This document shows, piece by piece, positions 45,142 to 54,735 of a stretch of DNA of 64,000 bases. The stretch comes from Rahnella laticis. GTDB taxonomy: Bacteria > Pseudomonadota > Gammaproteobacteria > Enterobacterales > Enterobacteriaceae. The position numbers were made by a program, and so were the translations under genes. The number at the start of each line of letters is the position of its first letter. Position 1 is the stretch's first letter. Where the stretch lies: contig NZ_JADOBI010000016.1 of assembly GCF_015644585.1 (NCBI RefSeq), forward strand, positions 1-64,000. The letters run 5' to 3'. The notes beneath the pieces are model-generated. The model saw nothing but the letters and a program-made list of their open reading frames with translations, searched no databases and was not told the DNA's origin.

Positions 45142-45615
45142 TTAATGCCTGGTCGGGCAATCCTGAACCATTTCGCGGCGCTGCATCCAGCGCTGGCGCA
45201 GCGTGTCGTACAGCCAGTTATACGCCACGGTGTACGGCAGGAAGAACAGGAAGAACCCGATTTCCAGCATAAACGCGTCGAGCAGGCCGATACCCAGCCA
45301 CAGCGCGGCAATCGGCAGGCCAATCAGAATGAACCCGCCCTCGAAACCCAGCGCGTGAGCAATACGGATTTTCAGCGTTCGCACCACGCGGGTCACCGGC
45401 CAGAATTTGTCGAAGAAGGTGTTGTAAATAATGTTCCACACCATCGCCGTCGTCGACAACATGATAGCCAGCGCGCCCATTTCCCAGATCGGTTTATTCA
45501 GCGCCCATGCGGCGACCGGGGCGGAGATCAGGACGGCCAGCGTCTCGAAGCCGACGGCATGAAAGATGCGCTCGCCCAATGTTTTCTGAGATGAATTGCG
45601 TGTTTGCTTAGACAT
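45142..45615 (-). CDS. PACE-family multidrug efflux transporter
   Basis: A 157-residue membrane protein with four helices arranged as two bacterial transmembrane pair domains (FHAVGFETLAVLISAPVAAW with WNIIYNTFFDKFWP, then HALGFEGGFILIGLPIAALW with YNWLYD). This is the pattern of AceI/PACE proton-coupled exporters of chlorhexidine and other biocides, whose natural substrates may be short diamines. It is divergent from a LysR gene with 133 bp between, suggesting control by that regulator. Confidence 0.88.
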   Translation of the reverse strand: MSKQTRNSSQKTLGERIFHAVGFETLAVLISAPVAAWALNKPIWEMGALAIMLSTTAMVWNIIYNTFFDKFWPVTRVVRTLKIRIAHALGFEGGFILIGLPIAALWLGIGLLDAFMLEIGFFLFFLPYTVAYNWLYDTLRQRWMQRREMVQDCPTRH

Positions 45616-45748
45616 AAAAACCTGCCTGATTCCTGATAATTAATGGGTGACGGTTGTCACAGGCGGGCATTATCATCACTAAATGAGATGGATAAAAGAT
45701 AGTAAGTATCGATAAAATAGATGGATTAAAATCACAGGAGAGTTGCTT

Positions 45749-46636
45749 ATGCGCTATTCACCGGAAGCCCTGACGGCGTTTGTGGAGGCGGCTGACGCCG
45801 GATCTTTCTCCGCCGCCGCGCGCAAATTGCGCAAAAGCCAGTCGACGGTCAGCACGGCGATTGCCAATCTGGAAGTGGATTTAGGCGTGACGCTGTTCGA
45901 CCGGCAGAGCCGCCATCCGGTGCTGACGCCCGCCGGACAGCGCGTTCTGAGCCACGTTCAGGCCATTCTGGCCGCCAGCGAGCGCCTTGATGAGCTGGCC
46001 GTGCGGTTATCCACGCAGCCGGAAACCCGCCTGACGTTTGTGCTTTCCGATACCTATCAGCCGACCCATCACGAAGCGCTGCTGCGCCGGTTTGAGCAGC
46101 GTTATCCGGATATCGAATTTGAATGTCAGATTGCCGAAGATCAGGACGTCATTGAGCTGTTGCAGTCAGGTCGCGCGCATATCGGCATGGTGGAAGCGCA
46201 GGCGAGTTATCCGCCGGATATCGGCGCGGCGCGTCTGCCCGAGCAGACGGATATGTCGATTTTTTGCAGCCGTGAACACCCGCTGGCGAAAATGGAGAGC
46301 CTGCAACCCGAGCAGTTACACACGTTTCGCGAGCTGTGTTTGCAGCCATACAGCCGTCGCGAAATGCCGCGCGCGCAGGGTCAGGTGTGGTCAGCGCCCA
46401 GTTATCTGATGCTTTTGGAAATGGCGGAACAGGGATTTGGCTGGGCGACGCTGCCGCACTGGCTGGTGAAACAGTTCGGGCATGACAAACTGGTGACACT
46501 GCCGTTGCGCGGCTGGCCGAAGAAGATTTCCGTGGATGCGGTGTGGAGTAAAAATAATCAGCCCGGCCCGGCGGGAAGCTGGTTCATCGACCAGCTGATT
46601 GACCCGCCGGAAACGGACGACGATTTATTGCCCTGA
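45749..46636 (+). CDS. LysR-family regulator, likely controlling the PACE gene
   Basis: A 295-residue LysR protein: helix-turn-helix EAADAGSFSAAARKLRKSQSTVSTAIANLE and a substrate-binding-like domain with TFVLSDTYQPTHHEALLRRF. ATG 45749 has AGGAGA upstream; the TTG two codons earlier is unlikely. Divergent from the PACE gene, a usual arrangement for its regulator; its 3' end overlaps that of ipdC by 12 bp. Confidence 0.85.
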   Translation: MRYSPEALTAFVEAADAGSFSAAARKLRKSQSTVSTAIANLEVDLGVTLFDRQSRHPVLTPAGQRVLSHVQAILAASERLDELAVRLSTQPETRLTFVLSDTYQPTHHEALLRRFEQRYPDIEFECQIAEDQDVIELLQSGRAHIGMVEAQASYPPDIGAARLPEQTDMSIFCSREHPLAKMESLQPEQLHTFRELCLQPYSRREMPRAQGQVWSAPSYLMLLEMAEQGFGWATLPHWLVKQFGHDKLVTLPLRGWPKKISVDAVWSKNNQPGPAGSWFIDQLIDPPETDDDLLP

Positions 46637-48283
46637 GTTACGTTTCGCCAGCGATTTTGTCACCGAACTTAACAGTTCGGGGATGTCCATTTTCGGCAGA
46701 ACCACTTCAATCCAGGCCATCTGGCGATGCGCACCGGCTTTCTCTATCGCCTCTTTCAGCGCCTGCGGAGAATCGGCCCGCGCGGTGAAAACATCTTTGC
46801 CGCCAAATGCCGACGGGAACTGCGTCCAGTTCCACTGCGCGATGTCGTTGTAGCGCTGCGTTTCGCCGTGGATCGCCCGCTCAACCGTGTAGCCGTCATT
46901 ATTAATGACGAAAATCACCGGCGGCAAACCATAGCGGATCGCCGCGCCCAGCCCCTGCAGGGTCAGTTGTGCAGAACCGTCGCCGATGAGCAACACCACG
47001 CGGCGCGCGGGAGCCGCAATCTGTACGCCAAACGCGGCGGGCAGCGTGAAACCAATCGAGCCCCACAACGGCTGGACCACAAACTGGCAATCTTCCGGCA
47101 GGTTCAGCGCCGCCGCGCCGAAACATGCGGTGCCCTGCTCGGCGACCAGAATATCGCCCGGTTGCAGAAAATCCTGAATCTGCTGCCAGAATTCGTATTG
47201 CCCGAAATGTCCTTCGTGCGAGGCAGGCAGCGCCGTGCGTTTCACCGGGTAGGGTTGCCAGCCGGAAGCCAGTTCCGCGGTCAGACGATGCAGGACGCTG
47301 ACGGTTTTAGCTATCGGTAACTGGTGGAAAATCTGATCGCCCACGCGGGCAGAAAATGGCTGGAGATCAATGCATTTGCCGTCGGGGAGTTGCTGGGTAA
47401 ATCCGGCGGTGATCGTGTCGGTAAATTTCACCCCGACGTTAATCACCACATCCGCGCCTTCAATGGCCTCGCGGGTTGACGCCGCGCTGCCTGCGCCGGA
47501 ATAGGTTCCGGCGAAATTCGTTTGCTGCTCGTTAAACAGTCCTTTGCCCATCAGCAAGGTGGCGTGCGGCAGCGGCACTTCTTCCATCCACTCTTCCAGC
47601 GCGGCTTTGACGTCAAAGCGGTCGGCAAGGAAATCCGCGAGCAGCGAAACGCGTCTTGCATCGCGCAACTGAGTTTCAGCGGCGGCAACAAAAGCTTCCA
47701 GGGAAGATGGCGAAAATGGCGGCTGACGCGCCGGGAGCGCGTGGGCTCTGGTGCTGACCGGCAACGCAGCGACGTCGCTGGGCAGCAAAATATAGCCCGG
47801 ACGCGAGTGGTAGATCACTTCTTCAATCACGCGGTCGATTTCAGACAGCGCATTTTCCGGCGTCAGCGCGGCTTGCGCGACGCTCACCGGTTGCGACATC
47901 CGCATGAAGTGGCCGAAATTGCCGTCGCCCAGCGTGTGGTGCATCAGTTCGCCTTTGCGCTGCGAGGCCAGCGCCGGTGACCCGACAATGTGGATCACCG
48001 GAACATATTCGGCAAAACTGCCCGCAACGCCATTGAGTGCGCTCAGTTCGCCCACGCCAAAAGTCGTCAGCAGCGCGCCGATACCCTTGGTACGCGCATA
48101 TCCGTCTGCGCCATACGCGGCGTTAAGTTCATTAGTACAGCCGACCCAGGTGATTTGCTGATGATTAATCACGCTGTCGAGGAATTTCAGGTTGTAATCC
48201 CCCGGCACGCCAAACAGTTCGGAGATCCCGCTAAATGATAAGCGGTCTAAGAGATAGTCACCTACGGTATAGATATTATCCAT
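46625..48283 (-). CDS. ipdC: indolepyruvate/phenylpyruvate decarboxylase IpdC
   Basis: A 552-residue thiamine-diphosphate decarboxylase of the pyruvate/indolepyruvate group. Catalytic Glu in GCTNELNAAYGADGYAR, the ThDP motif GDGSAQLT...NNDGYT and HHTLGDG are present, and the sequence resembles Enterobacter cloacae IpdC. It converts indole-3-pyruvate to indole-3-acetaldehyde on the path to the plant hormone IAA; phenylpyruvate is an alternative substrate. AGAGGATC precedes the ATG. No aminotransferase or aldehyde dehydrogenase partner is adjacent. Confidence 0.93.
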   Translation of the reverse strand: MDNIYTVGDYLLDRLSFSGISELFGVPGDYNLKFLDSVINHQQITWVGCTNELNAAYGADGYARTKGIGALLTTFGVGELSALNGVAGSFAEYVPVIHIVGSPALASQRKGELMHHTLGDGNFGHFMRMSQPVSVAQAALTPENALSEIDRVIEEVIYHSRPGYILLPSDVAALPVSTRAHALPARQPPFSPSSLEAFVAAAETQLRDARRVSLLADFLADRFDVKAALEEWMEEVPLPHATLLMGKGLFNEQQTNFAGTYSGAGSAASTREAIEGADVVINVGVKFTDTITAGFTQQLPDGKCIDLQPFSARVGDQIFHQLPIAKTVSVLHRLTAELASGWQPYPVKRTALPASHEGHFGQYEFWQQIQDFLQPGDILVAEQGTACFGAAALNLPEDCQFVVQPLWGSIGFTLPAAFGVQIAAPARRVVLLIGDGSAQLTLQGLGAAIRYGLPPVIFVINNDGYTVERAIHGETQRYNDIAQWNWTQFPSAFGGKDVFTARADSPQALKEAIEKAGAHRQMAWIEVVLPKMDIPELLSSVTKSLAKRNSGQ

Positions 48284-48633
48284 GACGATCCTCTGTTAAA
48301 AATAGAGTAAACAGTTAATCCCACTAGACTAAGTATTACTCCAAACAGGGGAATAGGATATTTATTATTCGAAATAGGATGTGGAAACGCAGAGTTACAG
48401 CATTGCACTGAGATCACGCAGGCGTCTTTGTTCAGCAGTTACGGTAATAGATAAAAAATTCGGGAATTACGCCGCTGCGCCTTTATTCATGCAAACAAGC
48501 GCTACGTAAACAGGAAATAAGGATTGTTCCGGATGTGATCTGAATATCTGGAAATGCTTGTGAAAGCGCATACACTAAAAGGGCTTTTTACCTCATTCTT
48601 ACATGATTCATACAATTTAAAAGAAAGGTCTCT
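48284..48633. other. ipdC-yghZ divergent intergenic region
   Basis: 350 bp, AT-rich, without a gene. ipdC is TyrR-controlled in Enterobacter; I looked for TGTAAA-N6-TTTACA and found only a loose TGTTAA...AGTAAACA (48295-48314) with wrong spacing. Confidence 0.45.
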
Positions 48634-49623
48634 ATGCCGTATTTAGCGAGTCCCAACCGTTACGAGAAAATGGAATACCGCCGCTGTGGCCAGAGCGGGC
48701 TAAGACTCCCTGTCGTTTCCCTTGGCCTCTGGCACAATTTCGGGGATAACGCCCATTTTGAGAATGGCCGGAAGCTTATCCGCCATGCTTTCGACCACGG
48801 GATCACCCACTTTGACCTTGCCAATAACTACGGCCCGCCTCCGGGTTCTGCCGAACAGCATTTTGGCCGTATTTTGCAGGAAGATTTGCTGCCGTATCGC
48901 GACGAGCTGATCATCTCTTCCAAAGCCGGTTACACAATGTGGGACGGCCCTTACGGCGACTGGGGTTCGAAAAAATATCTGGTTGCCAGCCTGAATCAAA
49001 GCCTGAGGCGTATGGGGCTGGATTACGTGGATATCTTCTATCATCACCGCCCGGATCCGGACACGCCGCTGGAAGAAACCATGGCGGCGCTGGATTTGAT
49101 CGTGCGTCAGGGCAAAGCACTGTACGTCGGCTTATCCAATTATCCGGCAGACCGCGCCAAAGAAGCGTTTGATATCCTCAAACAGCTCGGTACGCCGTGC
49201 CTGATCCATCAGCCAAAATACTCAATGTTCGAACGCTGGGTGGAAGCCGATTTGCTCGATACGCTGGCGGATAACGGCGTGGGTTCGATTGCCTTCTCGC
49301 CACTGGCGGGCGGCGTGCTGACGGACCGTTATCTGGCGGGCATTCCTGAAGATTCCCGCGCGGCCAGCGACAGTAAATTCCTGACCGCCGACCAGCTGAC
49401 GGAAGAGAAACTGGCGAAAGTGCGTAAGCTGAATGACATTGCGCAGGCGCGCGGGCAGAAACTTTCCCAGATGGCGCTGGCCTGGGTGCTGCGCGGCGAC
49501 CGCGTGACGTCCGTGCTGATTGGCGCCAGCAAAACCGGGCAAATTGATGATGCGGTTGGCATGATTGCTAACCGTCATTTCAGCCCGGAAGAACTGGCAG
49601 CCATCGAAGCAATTCTAGTGTAA
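48634..49623 (+). CDS. yghZ: L-glyceraldehyde 3-phosphate reductase-like aldo/keto reductase (YghZ)
   Basis: A 329-residue aldo/keto reductase of the AKR14/Kv-beta-like group, similar to E. coli YghZ (346). Catalytic residues: Asp and Tyr in THFDLANNYGPP, Lys in IISSKAGY, His in IFYHHRPD. NADPH-binding SVLIGASKTGQI. It reduces L-glyceraldehyde 3-phosphate and methylglyoxal. AAAGGTC lies close to the start. A 9-bp dyad (ACGCGCCTT 49647 / AAGGCGCGT 49682) follows the stop and may end transcription. Confidence 0.9.
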   Translation: MPYLASPNRYEKMEYRRCGQSGLRLPVVSLGLWHNFGDNAHFENGRKLIRHAFDHGITHFDLANNYGPPPGSAEQHFGRILQEDLLPYRDELIISSKAGYTMWDGPYGDWGSKKYLVASLNQSLRRMGLDYVDIFYHHRPDPDTPLEETMAALDLIVRQGKALYVGLSNYPADRAKEAFDILKQLGTPCLIHQPKYSMFERWVEADLLDTLADNGVGSIAFSPLAGGVLTDRYLAGIPEDSRAASDSKFLTADQLTEEKLAKVRKLNDIAQARGQKLSQMALAWVLRGDRVTSVLIGASKTGQIDDAVGMIANRHFSPEELAAIEAILV

Positions 49624-49782
49624 ACGGTTACCCATCAGCTTAATAAACGCGCCTTTATGGAGGATCCGTAAGGTTTCCGTTAAGGCGCGTAAATCAATCA
49701 AAACAGGATTGTAAGCAATAGAACCCGCTCCCTCTTCCCCCTATAACTGTCAGCATAAATTATAAGGAATCTGGGGCCGTCT

Positions 49783-50205
49783 ATGATTAAGCCAATACTT
49801 CTCGGAACATTGCTGTTCGCTTTGCTGCCTGCCGCCGCGCCTGCTGTACAGGCCAGCAACTTCAGCCTCAATACACCCGGTCTTTCCATCAGCATTGGCG
49901 ACCGTGACCGTCGCGGTTATTACTGGGATGGGTACGACTGGCGCAACCCGAGCTGGTGGAACAGTTACCGTGGCCATAATTACGGTCATCGTGGCCCGCG
50001 CGGGGATTACTGGGACGGCTACCGCTGGCGCGATCAGGGCTGGTGGAATCATCGCCATCCGCCACGTCGTCCGATGCCGCCGCCGCGTTATTACCATGGC
50101 GACCACGGACGTCCGCATTATGACCACGGGCGGGGTCCGGACAGAGGTCGCGGCCATGACCGCGGACACGGGCACGATCGCGGGCATGACGGCCATCATC
50201 ACTGA
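49783..50205 (+). CDS. ypeC: DUF2502 secreted protein, YpeC-like, with a His/Arg/Gly-rich tail
   Basis: A 140-residue protein: signal peptide (PILLGTLLFALLPAAAPAVQA), a DUF2502-type core (SISIGDRDRRGYYWDGYDWR, two YWDGY-WR-WW repeats), then a long tail of Arg-Gly-His-Asp repeats ending GHDGHHH. E. coli YpeC has the same core and a shorter His-rich end and also lies next to mntH. The tail could bind metal ions in the periplasm. It converges on mntH. Confidence 0.85.
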   Translation: MIKPILLGTLLFALLPAAAPAVQASNFSLNTPGLSISIGDRDRRGYYWDGYDWRNPSWWNSYRGHNYGHRGPRGDYWDGYRWRDQGWWNHRHPPRRPMPPPRYYHGDHGRPHYDHGRGPDRGRGHDRGHGHDRGHDGHHH

Positions 50206-50224
50206 TTCAGCGAATAGCAGAAAC

Positions 50225-50257
50225 AAAAACGGGACAGCGCAAACTGTCCCGTTTTTT
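50225..50257. terminator. bidirectional terminator between ypeC and mntH
   Basis: AAAAACGGGACAG / CTGTCCCGTTTTT with a 6-base loop and flanking A and T runs. Confidence 0.9.
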
Positions 50258-50282
50258 ATAGCCTGAATCTTTCAGCCGGAAA

Positions 50283-51512
50283 TTATTTCAGCATACCGAC
50301 CAGCAGATAAAGGTTGAGGCTGACGACAATCAGCACAATGATGCGCCCCGCCCACTGCACGGTTTTGGTATTCACCATTTCGCCCATCAGGCTGCGGTTA
50401 CCGGTAAACGCCAGCAGCGGCAACAGCGCCAGCGCAATCCCGAAGCTCAGCAGCACCTGGCTCATGACCAGAATTCGTGTGGCATCCAGCCCCATCAGAA
50501 TCACGATAAAAGACGGCATCATGGTGACTGTACGGCGCACCCACAGCGGAATGTAGAATTTCACAAAGCCCTGCATCACCACCTGACCAGCCAGTGTACC
50601 GACCACGGTGGAAGATAAACCGGCGGCGACCAGGCTCAGGCCAAATGTCGTCGCGGCGGCGTGGCCGAGCAGCGGTTGCAGCGTCAGATAAGCTTCATCG
50701 AGTTCACTGATCCCGCTGTGTCCGCTGAAATGGAACGCGGCGGCGGCGGTCGCCATCATCGCCAGATTAACAAAACCGGCGATAGTCATTGCGATACCGA
50801 CATCGAGTTTTGTCGCGGAATAGCGCTGTTCTTTCGATGCCTTACCGCCGCGCTGAGTCAGCGAAGAGTGAAGATAAATGACGTGCGGCATGATGGTTGC
50901 GCCCAGCACACCGGCGGCCAGATAGACGGAATCGCTGGTGGGCAGCGCAGGGATCAGCATGCCTTTGCCCAGCGCCACCATGCTTGGCTGCGAGAAGAAC
51001 AGCTCAACGATATAGGCGGCGGCCACGAACAGCAGCAAACCGGCGATAACCAGCTCCAGCGGTTTTTGCCCGCGTTTTTGCAGCCCGAGGATAATAAAGG
51101 TGGCAATCCCGGTGAGCACGGCGCCCTGAAGCAGCGTAACCCCGAGAAGTAATTTGAAGCCGATCGCCGCACCGATAAATTCGGCGAGATCGGTCGCCAT
51201 CGCGATGATTTCTGCCTGCACCCAGTAAGCCCAGACGGCAGGACGCGGGAAACGGTCACGGATGTGTTCGGCGAGGTTTTTTCCGGTGGCGATACCCAGT
51301 TTGGCAGACAAGAGCTGGATCAACATCGCCATGACGTTGGCCCAGACCACCACCCACAGCAACTGGTAACCATACGAGGCACCGGCCTGAATGTTAGTCG
51401 CAAAGTTGCCCGGATCGATGTAACCGATGGCGGCAATAAACGCCGGTCCCATCAGTGAAAGCTTCATCTTTCTGGCTGCGCGGCCTGAAGATTCGGCCCG
51501 GCTGTTCAGCAT
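50283..51512 (-). CDS. mntH: Nramp-family Mn2+/H+ symporter MntH
   Basis: A 409-residue membrane protein (E. coli 412) with eleven helices. The metal-binding signature [12 protein letters not shown] in helix 1 and [11 protein letters not shown] in helix 6 are intact. It imports Mn2+ (also Fe2+). A Fur-box-like dyad lies ~50 bp upstream, and a half-site CATAGCTA (51551-51558) resembles half of the MntR box. Confidence 0.96.
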   Translation of the reverse strand: MLNSRAESSGRAARKMKLSLMGPAFIAAIGYIDPGNFATNIQAGASYGYQLLWVVVWANVMAMLIQLLSAKLGIATGKNLAEHIRDRFPRPAVWAYWVQAEIIAMATDLAEFIGAAIGFKLLLGVTLLQGAVLTGIATFIILGLQKRGQKPLELVIAGLLLFVAAAYIVELFFSQPSMVALGKGMLIPALPTSDSVYLAAGVLGATIMPHVIYLHSSLTQRGGKASKEQRYSATKLDVGIAMTIAGFVNLAMMATAAAAFHFSGHSGISELDEAYLTLQPLLGHAAATTFGLSLVAAGLSSTVVGTLAGQVVMQGFVKFYIPLWVRRTVTMMPSFIVILMGLDATRILVMSQVLLSFGIALALLPLLAFTGNRSLMGEMVNTKTVQWAGRIIVLIVVSLNLYLLVGMLK

Positions 51513-51560
51513 AGTCAGTTAACCCTTACGTTTGTTACGCTTACATAAATCATAGCTAAT

Positions 51561-51575
51561 TGATAATGATTATCA
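51561..51575. promoter_or_regulatory. Fur-box-like dyad upstream of mntH
   Basis: TGATAATGATTATCA, a perfect 7-1-7 inverted repeat matching the core of the Fur consensus; E. coli mntH is Fur-regulated. Confidence 0.75.
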
Positions 51576-51928
51576 AGTGCATTTAGAATGATCTGAGTAA
51601 TTACTCTGATAGGCAGTAGCGTAAGCGGCAAAGTGTGAACTGAGTGGTTAATCATTCTGTGAGCTTTCAGAAAGACTTACAGAACGCTTTTTCCTAAAAC
51701 AGACATTTACTGGCCAGATTCAGAACGCATTACGGCACATGATAAAACTAGCACAAGAATGCTAACTGTGCTTAGTTTTATTAACATCTTGATTTTTTGT
51801 GTGATAGGCCTCGATTTGTTGCAATTCGTGTCTGTAATTTCTATATTTGCAAGCGACTTCACGTTTTAAATGTACGCGTTACATAGAATGTCCGTCGAAA
51901 TATAGCCTGCCTCTAATTTGGAGCACCC
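51576..51928. other. mntH-nupC intergenic region
   Basis: 353 bp, AT-rich, no gene. It includes TGTGATAGGCCTCGAT (51800-51815), a half-matching CRP-type site; E. coli nupC is under CRP/CytR control. The second half is poor, so this is only a candidate. Confidence 0.4.
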
Positions 51929-53116
51929 ATGTCCCGAATATTGCACTTTGTATTAGCGTTGGCCGTTGTCGCTGCACTCGCTTTACTGGTGAGCCGTGAC
52001 CGGAAGAATATCCGTTTACGTTTCATTGTTCAGCTGTTGGTCATCGAAGTCTTATTAGCCTATTTCTTCCTGAACTCTTCTATCGGTTTAGGTTTTGTGA
52101 AAGGCTTCTCAGACTTGTTTGAGAAATTATTAGGATTCGCTGCGGAAGGGACCGGCTTCGTATTTGGAGGCATGAGCGATAAAGGATTAGCGTTCTTCTT
52201 CTTGAAAGTCTTGTGTCCGATCGTGTTTATTTCCGCATTGATCGGTATTTTACAACACATTCGCGTACTGCCTTTCGTCATCCGTATCATCGGTACGGTC
52301 TTGTCGAAAATTAATGGCATGGGAAAACTGGAATCTTTCAACGCCATCAGCTCCCTGATTTTGGGTCAGTCAGAAAACTTTATCGCGTATAAAGATATTC
52401 TGAGCAAAATGTCTGAAAAACGTATGTACACCATGGCAGCCACAGCTATGTCGACCGTTTCTATGTCGATTGTGGGTGCGTACATGACCATGCTGGAACC
52501 ACGCTTCGTTGTTGCTGCGCTGGTACTCAACATGTTCAGTACCTTCATCGTGCTGTCGTTAATCAATCCTTATAAAGTTGATTCAGAAGAAGACCTGCAA
52601 ATCGGTAACACGCATCAGGGTCAGAGCTTCTTTGAAATGCTGGGTGAATACATCCTGGCCGGTTTCAAAGTTGCGATCATCGTTGCAGCCATGTTGATTG
52701 GTTTCATCGCACTGATTTCCTGCCTGAATGCGCTGTTCGACGTGGTGTTCGGTATCACCTTCCAGGGCGTGCTGGGTTATGTCTTCTATCCATTCGCATG
52801 GATGATGGGCGTGCCAAGCCACGAAGCCTTGCAGGTCGGCAGCATCATGGCAACCAAACTGGTTTCCAATGAATTCGTTGCGATGCTGGATCTGCAAAAA
52901 GTCGCGACCGAACTGTCACCACGCGGCGTGGGCATCTTGTCCGTGTTCCTGGTGTCTTTCGCGAACTTCTCGTCTATCGGTATCGTTGCCGGTGCTATCA
53001 AAGGCCTGAACGAACACCAGGGCAACGTGGTTTCACGCTTCGGCCTGAAACTGCTGTACGGCTCAACGCTGGTCAGCGTGTTGTCAGCTTCTATCGCGGG
53101 TCTGGTACTGGCGTAA
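51929..53116 (+). CDS. nupC: nucleoside/H+ symporter NupC
   Basis: A 395-residue concentrative nucleoside transporter (E. coli 400) with ten or so helices. Typical segments: [26 protein letters not shown] and [17 protein letters not shown], the latter lining the nucleoside site. It imports pyrimidine nucleosides and adenosine. The codon use here is less GC-biased (many TCT, TTG, GTT) than in neighbours, typical for a well-expressed gene. GGAG lies 6 bases before the ATG. Confidence 0.96.
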   Translation: MSRILHFVLALAVVAALALLVSRDRKNIRLRFIVQLLVIEVLLAYFFLNSSIGLGFVKGFSDLFEKLLGFAAEGTGFVFGGMSDKGLAFFFLKVLCPIVFISALIGILQHIRVLPFVIRIIGTVLSKINGMGKLESFNAISSLILGQSENFIAYKDILSKMSEKRMYTMAATAMSTVSMSIVGAYMTMLEPRFVVAALVLNMFSTFIVLSLINPYKVDSEEDLQIGNTHQGQSFFEMLGEYILAGFKVAIIVAAMLIGFIALISCLNALFDVVFGITFQGVLGYVFYPFAWMMGVPSHEALQVGSIMATKLVSNEFVAMLDLQKVATELSPRGVGILSVFLVSFANFSSIGIVAGAIKGLNEHQGNVVSRFGLKLLYGSTLVSVLSASIAGLVLA

Positions 53117-53140
53117 GCAAGCAGCAACAGAACGACAAAG

Positions 53141-53164
53141 AAAGGCGCTCCGGCGCCTTTTTTT
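53141..53164 (+). terminator. terminator after nupC
   Basis: AAAGGCGC / GCGCCTTT with a TCCG loop and a T7 run. Confidence 0.9.
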
Positions 53165-53197
53165 ATGTCTGCAATTCAGGGAACAAAAAGGGGCAGG

Positions 53198-53235
53198 ACC
53201 GAAAGGGATAGAACCGAAAGGGATAGAACAGAAAG
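53198..53235. repeat. 15-bp tandem repeat, two and a half copies
   Basis: Unit ACCGAAAGGGATAGA at 53198-53212 and 53213-53227, then a partial ACAGAAAG. It sits between two terminators, so probably untranscribed. Confidence 0.8.
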
Positions 53236-53240
53236 CAAAA

Positions 53241-53258
53241 AACCCGCCGAAGCGGGTT
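53241..53258 (-). terminator. terminator of the tRNA-Ala operon
   Basis: On the minus strand AACCCGC-TTCG-GCGGGTT followed by T residues; a stable UUCG loop, 11 bases after the second tRNA-Ala. Confidence 0.88.
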
Positions 53259-53269
53259 TCTTTAATATT

Positions 53270-53345
<76 letters not shown>

Positions 53346-53418
53346 ACACGAGGTCGTCCACATTGTACTTCTTGTGTTCCCTTTTGAGGAACAAACCAAC
53401 TGACTCTGGTAAGAAAGT

Positions 53419-53494
<76 letters not shown>

Positions 53495-53528
53495 AATTCA
53501 GACCCGTAAAAACGAGTGAACGGGGCGC

Positions 53529-53557
53529 ATAATATGAAACGCAGTCTGGCCTGTCAA
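53529..53557 (-). promoter_or_regulatory. sigma-70 promoter of the tRNA-Ala pair
   Basis: On the minus strand TTGACA, 17 bases, TATTAT, then a GC-rich discriminator GCGCCCCG typical of stringently controlled stable-RNA promoters. Confidence 0.85.
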
Positions 53558-53847
53558 CGGCTAAATCCGTTTCTGGAATCAAGCGCTGAAAAAGCCGCCA
53601 AATCTCGCATTTCACAGGGAAAAAAGCCCTGCTCTTACGGAAATTTCCCGCAGGATGCATTGTTTTACAATTTGCCCGCCAGCCCGCATTCCGACTAGCT
53701 TTTTGATCTGCATAAGCATTTTCTTAACATCTATGTCTGAATGATTAATGGAATGTTAGCAGACTATGAAAATCGTCTTGTTTTGAGAGAAATCTCAGAA
53801 TAGACTGCTCGCGCAATAATCATAACTTACACCATTCGAGCTATCTC

Positions 53848-54639
53848 ATGTCCTTGTATTCACCTAAAGAAATCGCATCCATCGCTGTCACGGCGGGCGT
53901 TAATAAAAGCCATGCCTCCGTGTTGAATTTGTTAATTTTGGGCTTCCTGGCTGGCGCCTTCATTGCCACCGGTTTCCTGCTGGATCTGCACGTAATAGGG
54001 ACGTTACCTGCATCCTGGGGTTCATTCAGTAACTTGCTGGGCGCTGCCGTATTCCCGGTGGGTATCATTCTGACCGTTTTAGCAGGGGGAGAACTGCTGA
54101 CCGGTAACATGATGACCTTGCCGATCGCCTGGTTTGCGCGTCAGATCAGCCTTTACGCCGTTCTGCGCAACTGGTTCTGGGTCACCCTCGCTAACCTGCT
54201 GGGCAGCCTGGCCGTGGCCTATTTCTTCGGTCACGTTCTCGGTCTGACCGAAGGCGCGTTCCTGAGCAAAACCGTCGCCACCGCCACCGCAAAAGTGAAT
54301 GCAGACTTTATGCACGCCTTCATTTCCGGTATCGGCTGCAACTGGCTGGTGTGTCTGGCAATCTGGCTGGCCTTCGCCAGTAAAGAAGTCGGCGGCAAAG
54401 TGATCGGGATGTGGTTCCCGGTGATGGCGTTCGTGGCTATCGGCTTCCAGCACGTCGTTGCAAACATGTTCATCGTGCCTGCGGCAATCTTTGCCGGTGC
54501 GCTGAGCTGGTCACAGTACTTCCCGAACTTCGCGGCCGTATTCCTCGGCAACGCGGTCGGCGGCGCGGGCTTCGTGGGTCTGATGTATTTCCTGGCCTAC
54601 CGCCCTACCGTTGCAGCACCTGCGACTGAACAACGTTAA
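53848..54639 (+). CDS. formate/nitrite transporter (FNT)-family channel
   Basis: A 263-residue membrane protein with six helices, of the FocA/NirC family: GGELLTGNMMTLP, FISGIGCNWLVCLAIWLA, and GFQHVVANMFIVPA carry the conserved elements (the His in FQHVVANM gates FNT channels). It could carry formate or nitrite, or hydrosulfide; sequence alone does not decide. No pflB or nirBD lies adjacent, and it is 27 kb from the FHL island. AT-rich promoter region upstream. Confidence 0.88.
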   Translation: MSLYSPKEIASIAVTAGVNKSHASVLNLLILGFLAGAFIATGFLLDLHVIGTLPASWGSFSNLLGAAVFPVGIILTVLAGGELLTGNMMTLPIAWFARQISLYAVLRNWFWVTLANLLGSLAVAYFFGHVLGLTEGAFLSKTVATATAKVNADFMHAFISGIGCNWLVCLAIWLAFASKEVGGKVIGMWFPVMAFVAIGFQHVVANMFIVPAAIFAGALSWSQYFPNFAAVFLGNAVGGAGFVGLMYFLAYRPTVAAPATEQR

Positions 54640-54664
54640 TTCGCCCTGACGTTTTTTACGCATT

Positions 54665-54700
54665 AAAAAAGCCAGCCGGTTTCCCGCGCTGGCTTTTTTT
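54665..54700. terminator. bidirectional terminator between the FNT gene and gltX
   Basis: AAAAAAGCCAGC / GCTGGCTTTTTT with an 11-base loop and runs of A and T on the flanks. Confidence 0.9.
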
Positions 54701-54735
54701 AGTTCATCACCCTGCTGAGTGAATCAATAGAAAAC

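Noticed and set aside
48295-48314. TyrR box upstream of ipdC
   Set aside because: The half-sites are imperfect and the total length is 20 rather than 18 bp.
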